From Flavobacteriaceae bacterium UBA980 (GTDB lineage: Bacteria; Bacteroidota; Bacteroidia; Flavobacteriales; Flavobacteriaceae), in contig DBBQ01000059.1 in assembly GCA_002292265.1 (NCBI GenBank), positions 1-64,000 on the forward strand: a DNA stretch of 64,000 nucleotides. The letters run 5' to 3'. The notes under the pieces are model-generated. The model was not told the DNA's origin and did not search any database. It saw nothing but the letters and a program-made list of their open reading frames with translations. The position numbers were made by a program, and so were the translations under genes. Of this stretch, positions 45,872 to 54,795 are shown one piece after another (position 1 is the stretch's first letter; every line of letters begins with the position of its first letter).

Positions 45872-45888
45872 AACATTTTATAAATGTT
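45872..45888. promoter_or_regulatory. Perfect inverted repeat, possible operator
   Basis: AACATTT-TAT-AAATGTT is a perfect dyad, ending about 30 bases before the -7-like box of the DUF3108 gene. The position and symmetry suit a regulator-binding site. Confidence 0.3.
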
Positions 45889-45918
45889 TTTCTTTCCAGC
45901 CACAAGTAGGGCTTTTCT

Positions 45919-45926
45919 TATCTTTA
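45919..45926 (+). promoter_or_regulatory. -7-like box 4 nt before the DUF3108 gene start
   Basis: TATCTTTA is one base off TAnnTTTG and ends 4 bases before ATG 45931. No clear -33 box is seen. A leaderless transcript is possible. Confidence 0.35.
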
Positions 45927-45930
45927 CACC

Positions 45931-46728
45931 ATGGTAAAACGTATTGTCTTAAGTCTTATTTTAACTGCCCAACTGGGTATGGGTCAAGCCCAAATGGAAG
46001 CAGTTCTTCAGCCTGTCGAATCTTTCCAAGAAGGTGAATGGTTTCAATTGCGGCTACATTACGGTCCGTTCAATGCCAGTTATGCCACCTTTTCCCTAGA
46101 GCGAGATACCCTGAAAGGAAAGCCTGTGTTTCACGCCAAAGGCTTTGGTGAGACCACGGGTTTGGCACGTTGGTTTTTTAAAGTAGAAGATTATTACGAA
46201 AGTTATTTTGATGAAACAACCGTACAGCCCTACAAGTTTATTCGAGACATCAACGAAGGGGGCTACACCAAGAATATTGAAATAGATTTTGACCAAGAAA
46301 AGGGTACGGCTATTGTAAACGATAAAAAAAAGGGGGAAATCAACGAATTTTCAGTTACGGATGGGGTTCAAGACCTAATCTCTTGTTTTTACTATTTGCG
46401 AAATTTTTATCCCAAAGAGGAGATTCCAATCAATGCGAGTTTTGACATCAATATGTTTTTTGACAATGAAAACTATGTGTTCAAACTGAAATATCTTGGA
46501 AAGGAAACCATCAATTCTAAATTTGGAAAAATTCAGTGTATGAAGTTTCGTCCTTTGGTCCAGTCAGGGCGCGTTTTTGAAGAACAAGAAAGTGTTACAC
46601 TTTGGGTTTCTGATGACAAAAACAGACTGCCTGTCCGATTACAAGCAGACATCTTGGTCGGTTCCATCAAAGCCGATCTTGAAAATTTTAAAAACTTAAA
46701 ACATCCTTTTGAAATTGTGGTAAACTAA
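45931..46728 (+). CDS. DUF3108 domain-containing secreted protein
   Basis: A signal peptide (MVKRIVLSLILTAQLGMGQ) precedes a DUF3108 domain covering nearly all 265 residues, with the typical LRYGPFNA-like opening (LRLHYGPFNASYATFSLE) and late GKIQCMKFRPLVQSGRVF. The fold is a predicted beta-sandwich in the periplasm, and the function is unknown. Its placement directly before an M23 peptidase gene and pgi recurs in flavobacteria. It may use its own promoter at 45919. Confidence 0.88.
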   Translation: MVKRIVLSLILTAQLGMGQAQMEAVLQPVESFQEGEWFQLRLHYGPFNASYATFSLERDTLKGKPVFHAKGFGETTGLARWFFKVEDYYESYFDETTVQPYKFIRDINEGGYTKNIEIDFDQEKGTAIVNDKKKGEINEFSVTDGVQDLISCFYYLRNFYPKEEIPINASFDINMFFDNENYVFKLKYLGKETINSKFGKIQCMKFRPLVQSGRVFEEQESVTLWVSDDKNRLPVRLQADILVGSIKADLENFKNLKHPFEIVVN

Positions 46729-46806
46729 CGTTTAAAAAAATGGGAATAACTTTTGGGCCGGAGGACTCCTTCAAAACAAATAAGTACCGAAATTTGTAAA
46801 AACACA

Positions 46807-48096
46807 ATGAGCATGTATCGCGTTACTGCGCTTTTAATCTTTCTTAGCTTTTTTTCATGTCAGGAGGAAACCACACCACCCGCTGAGGAAGATCAGACCA
46901 AAGTAGTTGAAGTTCTTCCCGATTTGTTCTACGGAATTGATCGGAACCAGTTTACTGTTCAAACCCAAAAAATTAAACGCGGTAACACCTTTGGGAAGAT
47001 TCTGGAAGACAACGGTATTGATTATCCCGAGGTCTATTCCATTTTGCAAGCTATAAAAGGCAAGGTTAATATTCGCAAGCTCACCATTGGAAAACCCTAC
47101 AGCTTATTTTATTCCAAGGACAGTATCCCCACCCCGGAATATTTCGTCTATCATCCGGGTCCACAATCCTACACTCGGATTCACCTTCGGGACAGCCTTT
47201 ACGGGGATGAAATACAAAAACCCGTACGCCTGGTAGAGCTTGAAGCTTCTGGAATCATTGAAAGTTCGTTGTACGAAACCATGCAAAACAGTGGAATCAA
47301 TGAGATTCTTACCTACTATCTTTCGGATATCTATGCCTGGACGGTAGACTTTTTCCGTTTGCAGAAAGGGGATCGCTTTAAGGTCGTTTACACCGAAAAA
47401 TTTGTGGATGACAGCATCTCCATTGGAATTGAACGGATCAAAGCAGCCTATTTCGAACACAAAGGAAAACCGCTTTACGCTTTCGAATATATTAGCGATC
47501 CTGAAAAGGGAATAGTAGATTATTTTGATGATAATGCCAAAAGTTTACGGCGTGCCTTCCTTCAAGGTCCCTTAAAGTTCAATCGAATTTCGTCTCGCTA
47601 TAACCTCAGACGGAGAATTGCCTATTACGGAAATCGCATTCGTCCCCATAAAGGAACCGACTTTGCTGCTGGTGTGGGAACCCCCATTTTGGCAACTGCA
47701 AACGGAACCGTAGTAAAAGCAAGCTATACCCGAGGGAACGGAAACTACGTGACCCTAAATCACAACAATATATATTCCACCCAATACCTCCACATGAAAA
47801 AACGAAAGGTAAAAGTTGGACAGTTTGTAGAACAGGGAGACGTCATCGGATGGGTAGGAATGACAGGGAATACATCAGGTCCCCACGTCTGTTATCGCTT
47901 TTGGAAAAATGGTAAACAGGTAGATCCTTTCAAACAAAAACTGCCAGATGCAAAACCCATTTCTAAAGAATTGAAAGCAAAATTTGTAGAACATATTATT
48001 CCCCTCAAAACAAAATTAGACTGTATCTCTTTTGAAGAATCCGAAACACAAATTGCAAAAAATAATGACAACGCCGATGCAAAAGACCCTTCCTGA
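46807..48096 (+). CDS. M23-family (LytM-like) peptidase lipoprotein
   Basis: ATG 46807 gives a lipoprotein signal peptide ending FLSFFSC. A LysM-like or coiled linker follows. The C-terminal M23 domain has RPHKGTDFAAGVGTPI (zinc ligands His281 and Asp285) and SGPHVCYRFW. The second motif should be HxH, but here it is His360-Val-Cys362, so a zinc-ligand His is replaced by Cys. The enzyme may be active with a Cys ligand, or may act as a regulator like EnvC/NlpD. Peptidoglycan or a hydrolase partner is the likely target. It overlaps the pgi start by 20-32 bases. Confidence 0.9.
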   Translation: MSMYRVTALLIFLSFFSCQEETTPPAEEDQTKVVEVLPDLFYGIDRNQFTVQTQKIKRGNTFGKILEDNGIDYPEVYSILQAIKGKVNIRKLTIGKPYSLFYSKDSIPTPEYFVYHPGPQSYTRIHLRDSLYGDEIQKPVRLVELEASGIIESSLYETMQNSGINEILTYYLSDIYAWTVDFFRLQKGDRFKVVYTEKFVDDSISIGIERIKAAYFEHKGKPLYAFEYISDPEKGIVDYFDDNAKSLRRAFLQGPLKFNRISSRYNLRRRIAYYGNRIRPHKGTDFAAGVGTPILATANGTVVKASYTRGNGNYVTLNHNNIYSTQYLHMKKRKVKVGQFVEQGDVIGWVGMTGNTSGPHVCYRFWKNGKQVDPFKQKLPDAKPISKELKAKFVEHIIPLKTKLDCISFEESETQIAKNNDNADAKDPS

Positions 48097-49714
48097 TACC
48101 CCTGCCACTCAATTAAAAACATGGCACGAACTAGAATCCCATCAGAAGAAAATTGCGGAGCTGAGTATCGCAGAGCATTTTAAAAACGAATCCGACCGCA
48201 TGGAACGGTACTGGTTGGAATGGGAAGACTTTATCGTAGATTTTTCAAAAAATAGAATCGATAAAAAAGGACTTGAGTTGTTGCTCCATTTGGCCGAGGA
48301 AGCTGGACTGAAAGCTGCCATTGAAGCCCAATTTACAGGATCAAAAATCAATGCCACAGAGAATCGCGCTGTTTTACATACCGCATTAAGACGTTTGGAT
48401 AATCAGCCTCTTCTCGTAGATGGGAAAGATGTACTTCCCGAAATTCGAGGCACACAAGAAAAGATGTATACCTTTTGTGAAAAAGTAATCTCAGGCACTT
48501 GGAAAGGCTATACAGGAAAAGCCATAAGCCATGTGGTCAATATCGGAATCGGGGGTTCTGATTTGGGCCCCGCAATGGTCGTGGAGGCCCTTGCTCATTA
48601 TGAAAATCATTTGGACGTCCGTTTTGTTTCCAATGTAGAAGGAGACCACCACGAAGAAGTTTTAAAAGGATTGAATCCTGAAACCACTCTTTTTGTAATT
48701 GTATCCAAAACCTTTACCACTCAAGAAACCCTGAGCAATGCCCAAAGTATCCGCGCTTGGTTTTTAAAAAATGCCCCAGAAACTGCTGTAAGTAAACATT
48801 TTGTAGCGGTCTCGACCAATACTGAAAAAACTGCCGCTTTTGGTATTGCTCCAGAAAACACCTTCCCTATGAACGATTGGGTAGGCGGACGCTTTTCCTT
48901 GTGGAGTACCGTAGGTTTGAGTATTTGTTTGGCTGTAGGCCCTGAACACTTTGAAGGACTTTTGGAGGGAGCGGGAAAGATGGATTTACATTTCCGAGAA
49001 ACGCCTTTTGAGAAAAACATCCCCGTAATACTTTCCCTTCTCAGTATCTGGTACAATAATTTTTGGGGGGCGGAAAGTGAAGTCATTGTTCCCTACACCC
49101 AGTATTTGAGAAATCTCCCCGCCTATCTCCAGCAAGGAATCATGGAGAGCAACGGTAAAAGCATAGGTAGGGACGGCAACCCTGTGGACTATCAAACAGG
49201 AACAATCATCTGGGGAGCTTCAGGAACCAATGCCCAGCACGCCTTCTTTCAACTGATCCATCAAGGGACCAAGCTGATTCCAGCAGATTTTATCGCCTTT
49301 AAAAAATCATTGAAAGGAAATACCGATCACCAAAATAAGTTACTCTCCAATTTTATTGCTCAAACAGAAGCTCTGATGAACGGTAAAACCCTAGCCGAAG
49401 TTCAAAAAGAATTGGACTCTAGCGGAATGGACAAAGCCGAACAAGAGCGACTCACTCCTTTCAGAGTCTTTGAAGGAAATAAACCTACCAATACCCTGCT
49501 TATAGATCAGCTTACACCTGCATCTTTAGGTGCCTTGATCGCGATGTACGAACATAAAATTTTTGTGCAAGGCGTCCTTTGGAATATCTACAGCTATGAC
49601 CAATGGGGTGTAGAACTTGGTAAACAGTTGGCAAACAAAGTACTGGACGATATCCAAGGAAAACAAAACCATCCTCACGACCCTTCTACTTCAAAATTAC
49701 TTTCCAAGATTTAA
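48065..49714 (+). CDS. pgi: Glucose-6-phosphate isomerase
   Basis: Interconverts glucose-6-phosphate and fructose-6-phosphate in glycolysis. Signature segments are VNIGIGGSDLGPAMV near residue 155, SKTFTTQETLSNA, GGRFSLWSTVGLS (signature 1) and the C-terminal SYDQWGVELGKQLA (signature 2). Starts at ATG 48065 or 48077 both lie inside the end of the M23 gene. A further in-frame ATG at 48032 is less likely. Length is about 549 residues. Confidence 0.97.
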   Translation: MTTPMQKTLPDTPATQLKTWHELESHQKKIAELSIAEHFKNESDRMERYWLEWEDFIVDFSKNRIDKKGLELLLHLAEEAGLKAAIEAQFTGSKINATENRAVLHTALRRLDNQPLLVDGKDVLPEIRGTQEKMYTFCEKVISGTWKGYTGKAISHVVNIGIGGSDLGPAMVVEALAHYENHLDVRFVSNVEGDHHEEVLKGLNPETTLFVIVSKTFTTQETLSNAQSIRAWFLKNAPETAVSKHFVAVSTNTEKTAAFGIAPENTFPMNDWVGGRFSLWSTVGLSICLAVGPEHFEGLLEGAGKMDLHFRETPFEKNIPVILSLLSIWYNNFWGAESEVIVPYTQYLRNLPAYLQQGIMESNGKSIGRDGNPVDYQTGTIIWGASGTNAQHAFFQLIHQGTKLIPADFIAFKKSLKGNTDHQNKLLSNFIAQTEALMNGKTLAEVQKELDSSGMDKAEQERLTPFRVFEGNKPTNTLLIDQLTPASLGALIAMYEHKIFVQGVLWNIYSYDQWGVELGKQLANKVLDDIQGKQNHPHDPSTSKLLSKI

Positions 49715-49769
49715 ACATTCATTTTCTGGATTTGTTAACAATTTCTTAAAAAAAGGTTAATCACTTTTT

Positions 49770-49785
49770 AAGTTTAGTTAAACTT
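49770..49785. promoter_or_regulatory. Inverted repeat upstream of the last TonB receptor
   Basis: AAGTTTA-GT-TAAACTT is a perfect 7-bp dyad overlapping the expected -33 region. The paired -7 box is TATCTTTG at 49803. It may be an operator. Confidence 0.4.
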
Positions 49786-49802
49786 TAAAAAAAAGAGGAA
49801 TT

Positions 49803-49810
49803 TATCTTTG
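49803..49810 (+). promoter_or_regulatory. -7 box of the last TonB receptor
   Basis: TATCTTTG matches TAnnTTTG exactly, giving a leader of about 20-25 bases before ATG 49838. Confidence 0.55.
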
Positions 49811-49837
49811 CGGTAAATTACTTATTAAAAAAACAAA

Positions 49838-52345
49838 ATGAAAAAAATGCTAGTATCTTTCATTGCTCTAAGCTCTAGCCTAGCTTTTGCACAAGAGACC
49901 AATGAACAAAAAACAGACAGTTTAGCAACCTTTCAATTTCTTGAAGAAGTAGTTGTCTCTTCTAGGGTTATTGATATTGCTAAAGAAAGGGAAACACCGA
50001 TCGCAGTGAGTCAAATTTCTGCACAAGAGGTGCTTTTGAAAGTGGGAAATCAAGAATTTCCTGAAATCATGAATAAAACTCCTGGAGTTTATGCCACCAA
50101 GCAAGGAGGAGGTTATGGAGACAGTAGAATTTCCTTGCGTGGTTTTGATCAAAGAAATACCTCTTTTTTGATCAACGGACAGCCTGTTAACGATATGGAA
50201 AACGGATGGGTTTATTGGTCTAACTGGCAAGGTCTTACAGATGTTGCTTCGGGAATCCAAGTTCAAAGAGGACTGGGAGCATCCAAACTTGCCGTTCCTT
50301 CTGTAGGAGGAACCGTATCGATCTTTACTAAAAGTGCGGAAAAACAAGAGGGAGGATCCTTAACTCAAATGATTGGAAACGACGGATATATTAAAACTAC
50401 TGGAGCCTACAATACTGGGGTGAATGATAAAGGTTGGTCCTCCTCTTATTTGTTAACCAAATGGTCTGGAAATGGCTATGTTTACAATACCAGAGGGGCA
50501 GGATGGACTTATTTTGCTGCGGTTGGCTATACCCCAGAGGGGTCGGCTCACAGTTTAAATCTTTCTCTTTTAGGTGCAGGACAATGGCACCACCAAAGAG
50601 ATGTGTGGGTTTCTATAAGAGACTATGAAAACTTTGGTGAAGAGGGAATCGATCAAAGATGGAATACCAACGGGGGAACACTCAACGGGGAAGAATTCAA
50701 CATGAGAAGAAACTTCTACAACAAACCGTTGGCTACCTTTAACTGGGATTGGAAAATTTCTGACAACATAGATTTAGCAACTTCATTATACGGTTCTGCG
50801 GGACGTGGAGGAGGAACAGGACCGCGAGGAAGAAATTACGACGTGCTTCCTTTCAATGAAGACCTCACCTCCTTTTTTATTGAAGATGGTAAAACGGACT
50901 TTAGAAGAGCCGACGGTACAGTGGACTACGATGCCATAGTTGCAGACAATCGTGCTGGTGCTAGTCCTTACACTGGTGCTATCTCTTCTTATGAAGGATC
51001 CCTTTTAGGTGCCAATGGATATAGTGATGAAGGTGTTTTCAGAAGTGGGATGATTCGTAGAGCTTCAATGAACTCACACAACTGGGTAGGAGGAATCTCC
51101 AATTTGAACATCAACGCAGACAAAATGCGTTACAGCATTGGGGTGGACTTGAGAAACTACAAAGGGTTCCACTACCGTGTTTTAAACCACCTCATGGGCT
51201 TTGATGGGTATTATTCTACCGGAAATAAAAATTCTGCAGGTCAAATTATAGAAACTCTTGTAGAAGCCTCTCCGTTTAACAATACGGGACTTCAAGGTCC
51301 TAAAATTGATTACTACAATATCGGTTATGTCGGATGGCAAGGGTTCAACGGTTTAGCGGAATATTCTGGTGATAAACTTACTGCAGTTATCCAAGCTGGA
51401 CTTTCAAACCAATCCTTTCAAAGAGAAGATCTTTTTGACCAACCAGGACTCCCACTTTCTGAAAAGAAAAATATAGGTGGAGGATACCTTAAAGGAGGGG
51501 CAAACTTAAATATCAATCAAAATTCAAATCTCTTTTTCAATGCGGGATACATCTCACGTCAACCTCAATTTGATGCGGTATTCCCTAATTTTGCAAACCG
51601 AGTAAATGAAGATCTTCAAAACGAGAAAATTCAATCACTAGAATTGGGATACGGCTATATTGGTAATGGATTTAAATTAAACCTAAACGTATATTCTACT
51701 GTATGGGGAAATCGTTTTGTTTCCAGAAGTCTATCCAATCAGCAAGGTATCGATGGTTCTGCTCAGTTTAGAGATATTGATGTAGTACATAATGGAATTG
51801 AAGTTGAAGCACAATATCGACCCTCCGGGACTACTAAACTTCGAGGAATGCTTTCCATTGGAGATTGGACTTATACTAAAGACTTCGAAGCCGAACTGTT
51901 TGATGATAATCAACAACTCATCGGAACAGGAACACTCTATCTCGAAGGGGCTAAAGTGGGCGATGCAGCACAATTTATCGCTTACCTCGGTATCGATCAA
52001 AGATTTGGAGAATCGTTGAATGTTGACCTAGACTATCGTTTTGTCGATGGACTTTATGCGGACTACAGCATTACAGATTCTGCCTTTACAGAAGCAAACA
52101 ATCCGGGAGCACTAAAACTTCCCTCCTATGGTTTGGTTGATTTAGGAGCAACCTTTACAATGGGAATGGGATGGAGCCTACGCGCAAACATCAACAACCT
52201 TTTAAATACGACTTACATTGCTGAGTCAAACTCCAACATTCATGCTACGGCAGGATCAGAAACTTGGAATGGAGTAGATAAAAACAACTCCGTTTGGTTT
52301 GGATTTGGTAGAACGTGGAACCTCTCCCTACGTTATCAATTCTAA
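49838..52345 (+). CDS. TonB-dependent receptor without CarboxypepD domain
   Basis: An 835-residue outer-membrane receptor. Signal peptide MLVSFIALSSSLAFAQ is followed by a TonB-box-like segment (FLEEVVVSS), then directly by the plug (KTPGVYATKQGGGYGDSRIS, SFLINGQPVNDMENGWVYWS). The barrel ends FGRTWNLSLRYQF with terminal Phe. It lacks the N-terminal regulatory domain of the 20993 and 36257 receptors. No partner gene is adjacent, so the substrate is open. It has its own promoter and is followed by an efficient terminator. Confidence 0.92.
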   Translation: MKKMLVSFIALSSSLAFAQETNEQKTDSLATFQFLEEVVVSSRVIDIAKERETPIAVSQISAQEVLLKVGNQEFPEIMNKTPGVYATKQGGGYGDSRISLRGFDQRNTSFLINGQPVNDMENGWVYWSNWQGLTDVASGIQVQRGLGASKLAVPSVGGTVSIFTKSAEKQEGGSLTQMIGNDGYIKTTGAYNTGVNDKGWSSSYLLTKWSGNGYVYNTRGAGWTYFAAVGYTPEGSAHSLNLSLLGAGQWHHQRDVWVSIRDYENFGEEGIDQRWNTNGGTLNGEEFNMRRNFYNKPLATFNWDWKISDNIDLATSLYGSAGRGGGTGPRGRNYDVLPFNEDLTSFFIEDGKTDFRRADGTVDYDAIVADNRAGASPYTGAISSYEGSLLGANGYSDEGVFRSGMIRRASMNSHNWVGGISNLNINADKMRYSIGVDLRNYKGFHYRVLNHLMGFDGYYSTGNKNSAGQIIETLVEASPFNNTGLQGPKIDYYNIGYVGWQGFNGLAEYSGDKLTAVIQAGLSNQSFQREDLFDQPGLPLSEKKNIGGGYLKGGANLNINQNSNLFFNAGYISRQPQFDAVFPNFANRVNEDLQNEKIQSLELGYGYIGNGFKLNLNVYSTVWGNRFVSRSLSNQQGIDGSAQFRDIDVVHNGIEVEAQYRPSGTTKLRGMLSIGDWTYTKDFEAELFDDNQQLIGTGTLYLEGAKVGDAAQFIAYLGIDQRFGESLNVDLDYRFVDGLYADYSITDSAFTEANNPGALKLPSYGLVDLGATFTMGMGWSLRANINNLLNTTYIAESNSNIHATAGSETWNGVDKNNSVWFGFGRTWNLSLRYQF

Positions 52346-52362
52346 AATCTTTTAATTTAATT

Positions 52363-52391
52363 AAAACCCTCACCCCAGTGGGGGTTTTTTT
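52363..52391. terminator. Intrinsic terminator between TonB receptor and recJ
   Basis: AAAACCCTCAC pairs with GTGGGGGTTTT around loop CCCA, followed by a T-run ending at 52391. With A-rich sequence on the other side, it can stop both converging transcripts. Confidence 0.85.
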
Positions 52392-54084
52392 ATGATTCAA
52401 ACTTAAGGTCCTTGATTCTTAACTGAAGATTGGTTACCCCGTTAAATTCATTTTCTTCCAAAGTATAAAGGACTGAAAAGGGTTTTTGTAGTTTCACTTC
52501 AGACAGCAGTTGTCCTAAGCCAAATCCAATACCTGAAAAACGACTACTACTCCCATCGACCACATCCAGACGTAAATGGGTTTTATCCTTTCCAACTACA
52601 CGACTTCCCCCCGCATCTTTGCAGTGGTGGGTTACAAAAACAGGACGCATATTTTTAGGACCAAAAGGTGCCATTTGATTGAGAATTCGTAAAAGTTTGG
52701 CGTTTAAATCACGAAACGAAACTTCTAAATCATAGGCTAAAGAAGGTGTTTTTTGTTCGGGTAAAATATGCTCGGCAACATAATTTTCAAAAGCTGTTTT
52801 AAACGCATCCAACTGCTCGGGTTGAAGCGTAAGTCCTGCTGCATATTTGTGTCCTCCAAATTGAATCATCGAATCCTTGCACGCTTCCAAAGCCTGATAT
52901 ACATCAAACCCAGAAACAGAGCGAACTGAACCCGCCAGAACCTCCTCGGACTGAGTCAAAACGACCGTTGGTCGATAGTACACTTCGATCAGACGAGAGG
53001 CCACAATCCCAATGACCCCCTTGTGCCAAGAGGGATGATACACTACGGTGCTGTTGTTGTCAACCGCCTCCTCCAACTCGATCTGTTGCAAGGCTTCTTT
53101 TGTAATTCGCTCATCAGTGCTTTTGCGTTCCGTATTAAAAAATTCGATAGATCGAGCGATGGGTAACGCCGTTTCTTTATCAGTGCTCATTAAAAGTTCT
53201 ACTGCAGTTAATCCTTGATCCATTCGTCCCGCCGCATTGATACGGGGAGCAATAACAAAAACCAAATCGGTGACTCGTAAGGGTCGTTTGAGGTCTTTAA
53301 TAAAAAATTGAAAGCCTATTCGAGGATCCGTTTGCAACTGCTGTAAACCCAAAAAGGTAAGGGTTCTATTTTCTCCCTCCAAAGGAACAATATCTGCAGC
53401 TATAGCGGTAGCCACCAAATCCAAATACGAAGTCAATTCCGATTCGGGCAAGCCTAATTTGTTTTGGAGGGCTTGAATCAATTTAAAACCGATTCCACAA
53501 CCACAAAGCTCTTTAAAAGGATAGGGACAATCCTCGCGTTTGGGATCCAGCACCGCTACCGCATCAGGGAGTTCAGCACCCGGTAGGTGATGATCACAAA
53601 GAATAAAATCAATTCCCAATTCGTTGGCATAAGCGACTTGTTCTATCGCTTTTATTCCGCAATCCAAAGCGATGATCAGCGTGATCCCTTCTTCTTTTGC
53701 CGTTTCAATTCCCTTTTTAGAAATCCCATACCCTTCAGCGTATCGGTCGGGAACGTAGGGTCGCAACTGTGTGATTTTATACTTAAGGTAAGAGGTCACT
53801 AGCGCCACAGCCGTCGTCCCATCTACATCGTAGTCGCCAAAAACCATCACGGCTTCTCCTGCTTCAATCGCTTGCTGAATTCGTTGAACTGCAGCATCCA
53901 TATCTTGCATCAAAAACGGATCGTGCAACTGCGACCACTGCGGTCTAAAAAAATGTTTTGCGCTGTCAAAATCGCTAATCCCTCGCTGTGCGAGAAGTTG
54001 TGCTATCGGCATAGGAACGATTAACTCCTGAACAAGTGCGTCCACAGTTTCACGGTTTGGATCTGGGGTTTTCCTCCACTGCAT
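52390..54084 (-). CDS. recJ: Single-stranded-DNA-specific exonuclease RecJ
   Basis: A DHH-family 5'-3' exonuclease. Motif I is GDYDVDGTTAVAL, followed by the metal-binding DHH in CDHHLPG, and later RINAAGRMDQG with the DHHA1 domain beyond (SVSGFDVYQALEACKDSMIQ). The C-terminal OB domain is present. Length 564 residues is normal. It starts at ATG 54084 and follows rsmI by 4 bases, so the two are probably co-transcribed. Confidence 0.96.
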   Translation of the reverse strand: MQWRKTPDPNRETVDALVQELIVPMPIAQLLAQRGISDFDSAKHFFRPQWSQLHDPFLMQDMDAAVQRIQQAIEAGEAVMVFGDYDVDGTTAVALVTSYLKYKITQLRPYVPDRYAEGYGISKKGIETAKEEGITLIIALDCGIKAIEQVAYANELGIDFILCDHHLPGAELPDAVAVLDPKREDCPYPFKELCGCGIGFKLIQALQNKLGLPESELTSYLDLVATAIAADIVPLEGENRTLTFLGLQQLQTDPRIGFQFFIKDLKRPLRVTDLVFVIAPRINAAGRMDQGLTAVELLMSTDKETALPIARSIEFFNTERKSTDERITKEALQQIELEEAVDNNSTVVYHPSWHKGVIGIVASRLIEVYYRPTVVLTQSEEVLAGSVRSVSGFDVYQALEACKDSMIQFGGHKYAAGLTLQPEQLDAFKTAFENYVAEHILPEQKTPSLAYDLEVSFRDLNAKLLRILNQMAPFGPKNMRPVFVTHHCKDAGGSRVVGKDKTHLRLDVVDGSSSRFSGIGFGLGQLLSEVKLQKPFSVLYTLEENEFNGVTNLQLRIKDLKFES

Positions 54085-54088
54085 TTGA

Positions 54089-54757
54089 TTAGTTTTTGAA
54101 TCCTTCTACAACAATAACAAACTCTCCTTTGGGTTTGTGCTCTAAAAAAAAGGTATGTGCTTCTGCTAAAGTACCTCTAAAAGTACTTTCGTATAACTTG
54201 GAGAGTTCTCGGACCACCGCCACAGAACGAGCTGCTCCAAAGAATGGAACCATTTGATCAAACAACTTTAACAGCTTGTGTGGAGATTCGTACAGCACTA
54301 CGGTTTTGGGTTCTGTAGCCAAGCTTTCCAGGCGACTAACACGTCCTTTTTTGGGAGGTAAAAATCCTTCAAAAACAAAGCGCTCACAGGGGAGTCCACT
54401 TTGTACTAAAGCAGGTATTAAAGCCGTTGGACCTGGCAAACACTGTACCTCAATCTCCGCTTCCAAAGCCGCTCGTACCAGTAAAAAGCCAGGGTCAGAA
54501 ATCCCCGGAGTTCCCGCATCAGAAATTACCGCAATGTTTCTTCCTTCTTTCAACTGTGCAATGATATTAGGCGTCTTTTGATGTTCGTTGTGCATGTGGA
54601 AACTAGTATAAGGCGTTTCAATAGTAAAATGATTCAGTAGTTTTGAACTCACCCGAGTATCCTCTACAAGAATTAAATCAACCTCTTTGAACAAACGCAA
54701 CGCTCTTAGGGTGATATCTTCTAAATTACCGATAGGGGTGGGAATCAAATAAAGCAC
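54089..54757 (-). CDS. rsmI: 16S rRNA (cytidine1402-2'-O)-methyltransferase
   Basis: Uses AdoMet to methylate the 2'-OH of C1402 in 16S rRNA. The N-terminal YLIPTPIGNLEDITLRAL and VEDTRVSSKLLNHF are diagnostic, followed by SDAGTPGISDPGFLL, which belongs to the AdoMet pocket. At 222 residues it is close to the core tetrapyrrole-methylase fold and lacks a long C-terminal extension. It is 4 bases before recJ and 38 bases after the unknown protein gene. Confidence 0.95.
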   Translation of the reverse strand: MLYLIPTPIGNLEDITLRALRLFKEVDLILVEDTRVSSKLLNHFTIETPYTSFHMHNEHQKTPNIIAQLKEGRNIAVISDAGTPGISDPGFLLVRAALEAEIEVQCLPGPTALIPALVQSGLPCERFVFEGFLPPKKGRVSRLESLATEPKTVVLYESPHKLLKLFDQMVPFFGAARSVAVVRELSKLYESTFRGTLAEAHTFFLEHKPKGEFVIVVEGFKN

Positions 54758-54795
54758 AATTCTTAGGGTTTGTTTTGGTGTATCCGAGAAGCACT

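Noticed and set aside
48032..48064. ATG 48032 as start of pgi
   Set aside because: It lies within the M23 gene and adds a foreign stretch (MKNPKHKLQKI). ATG 48065 or 48077 fits the family better.
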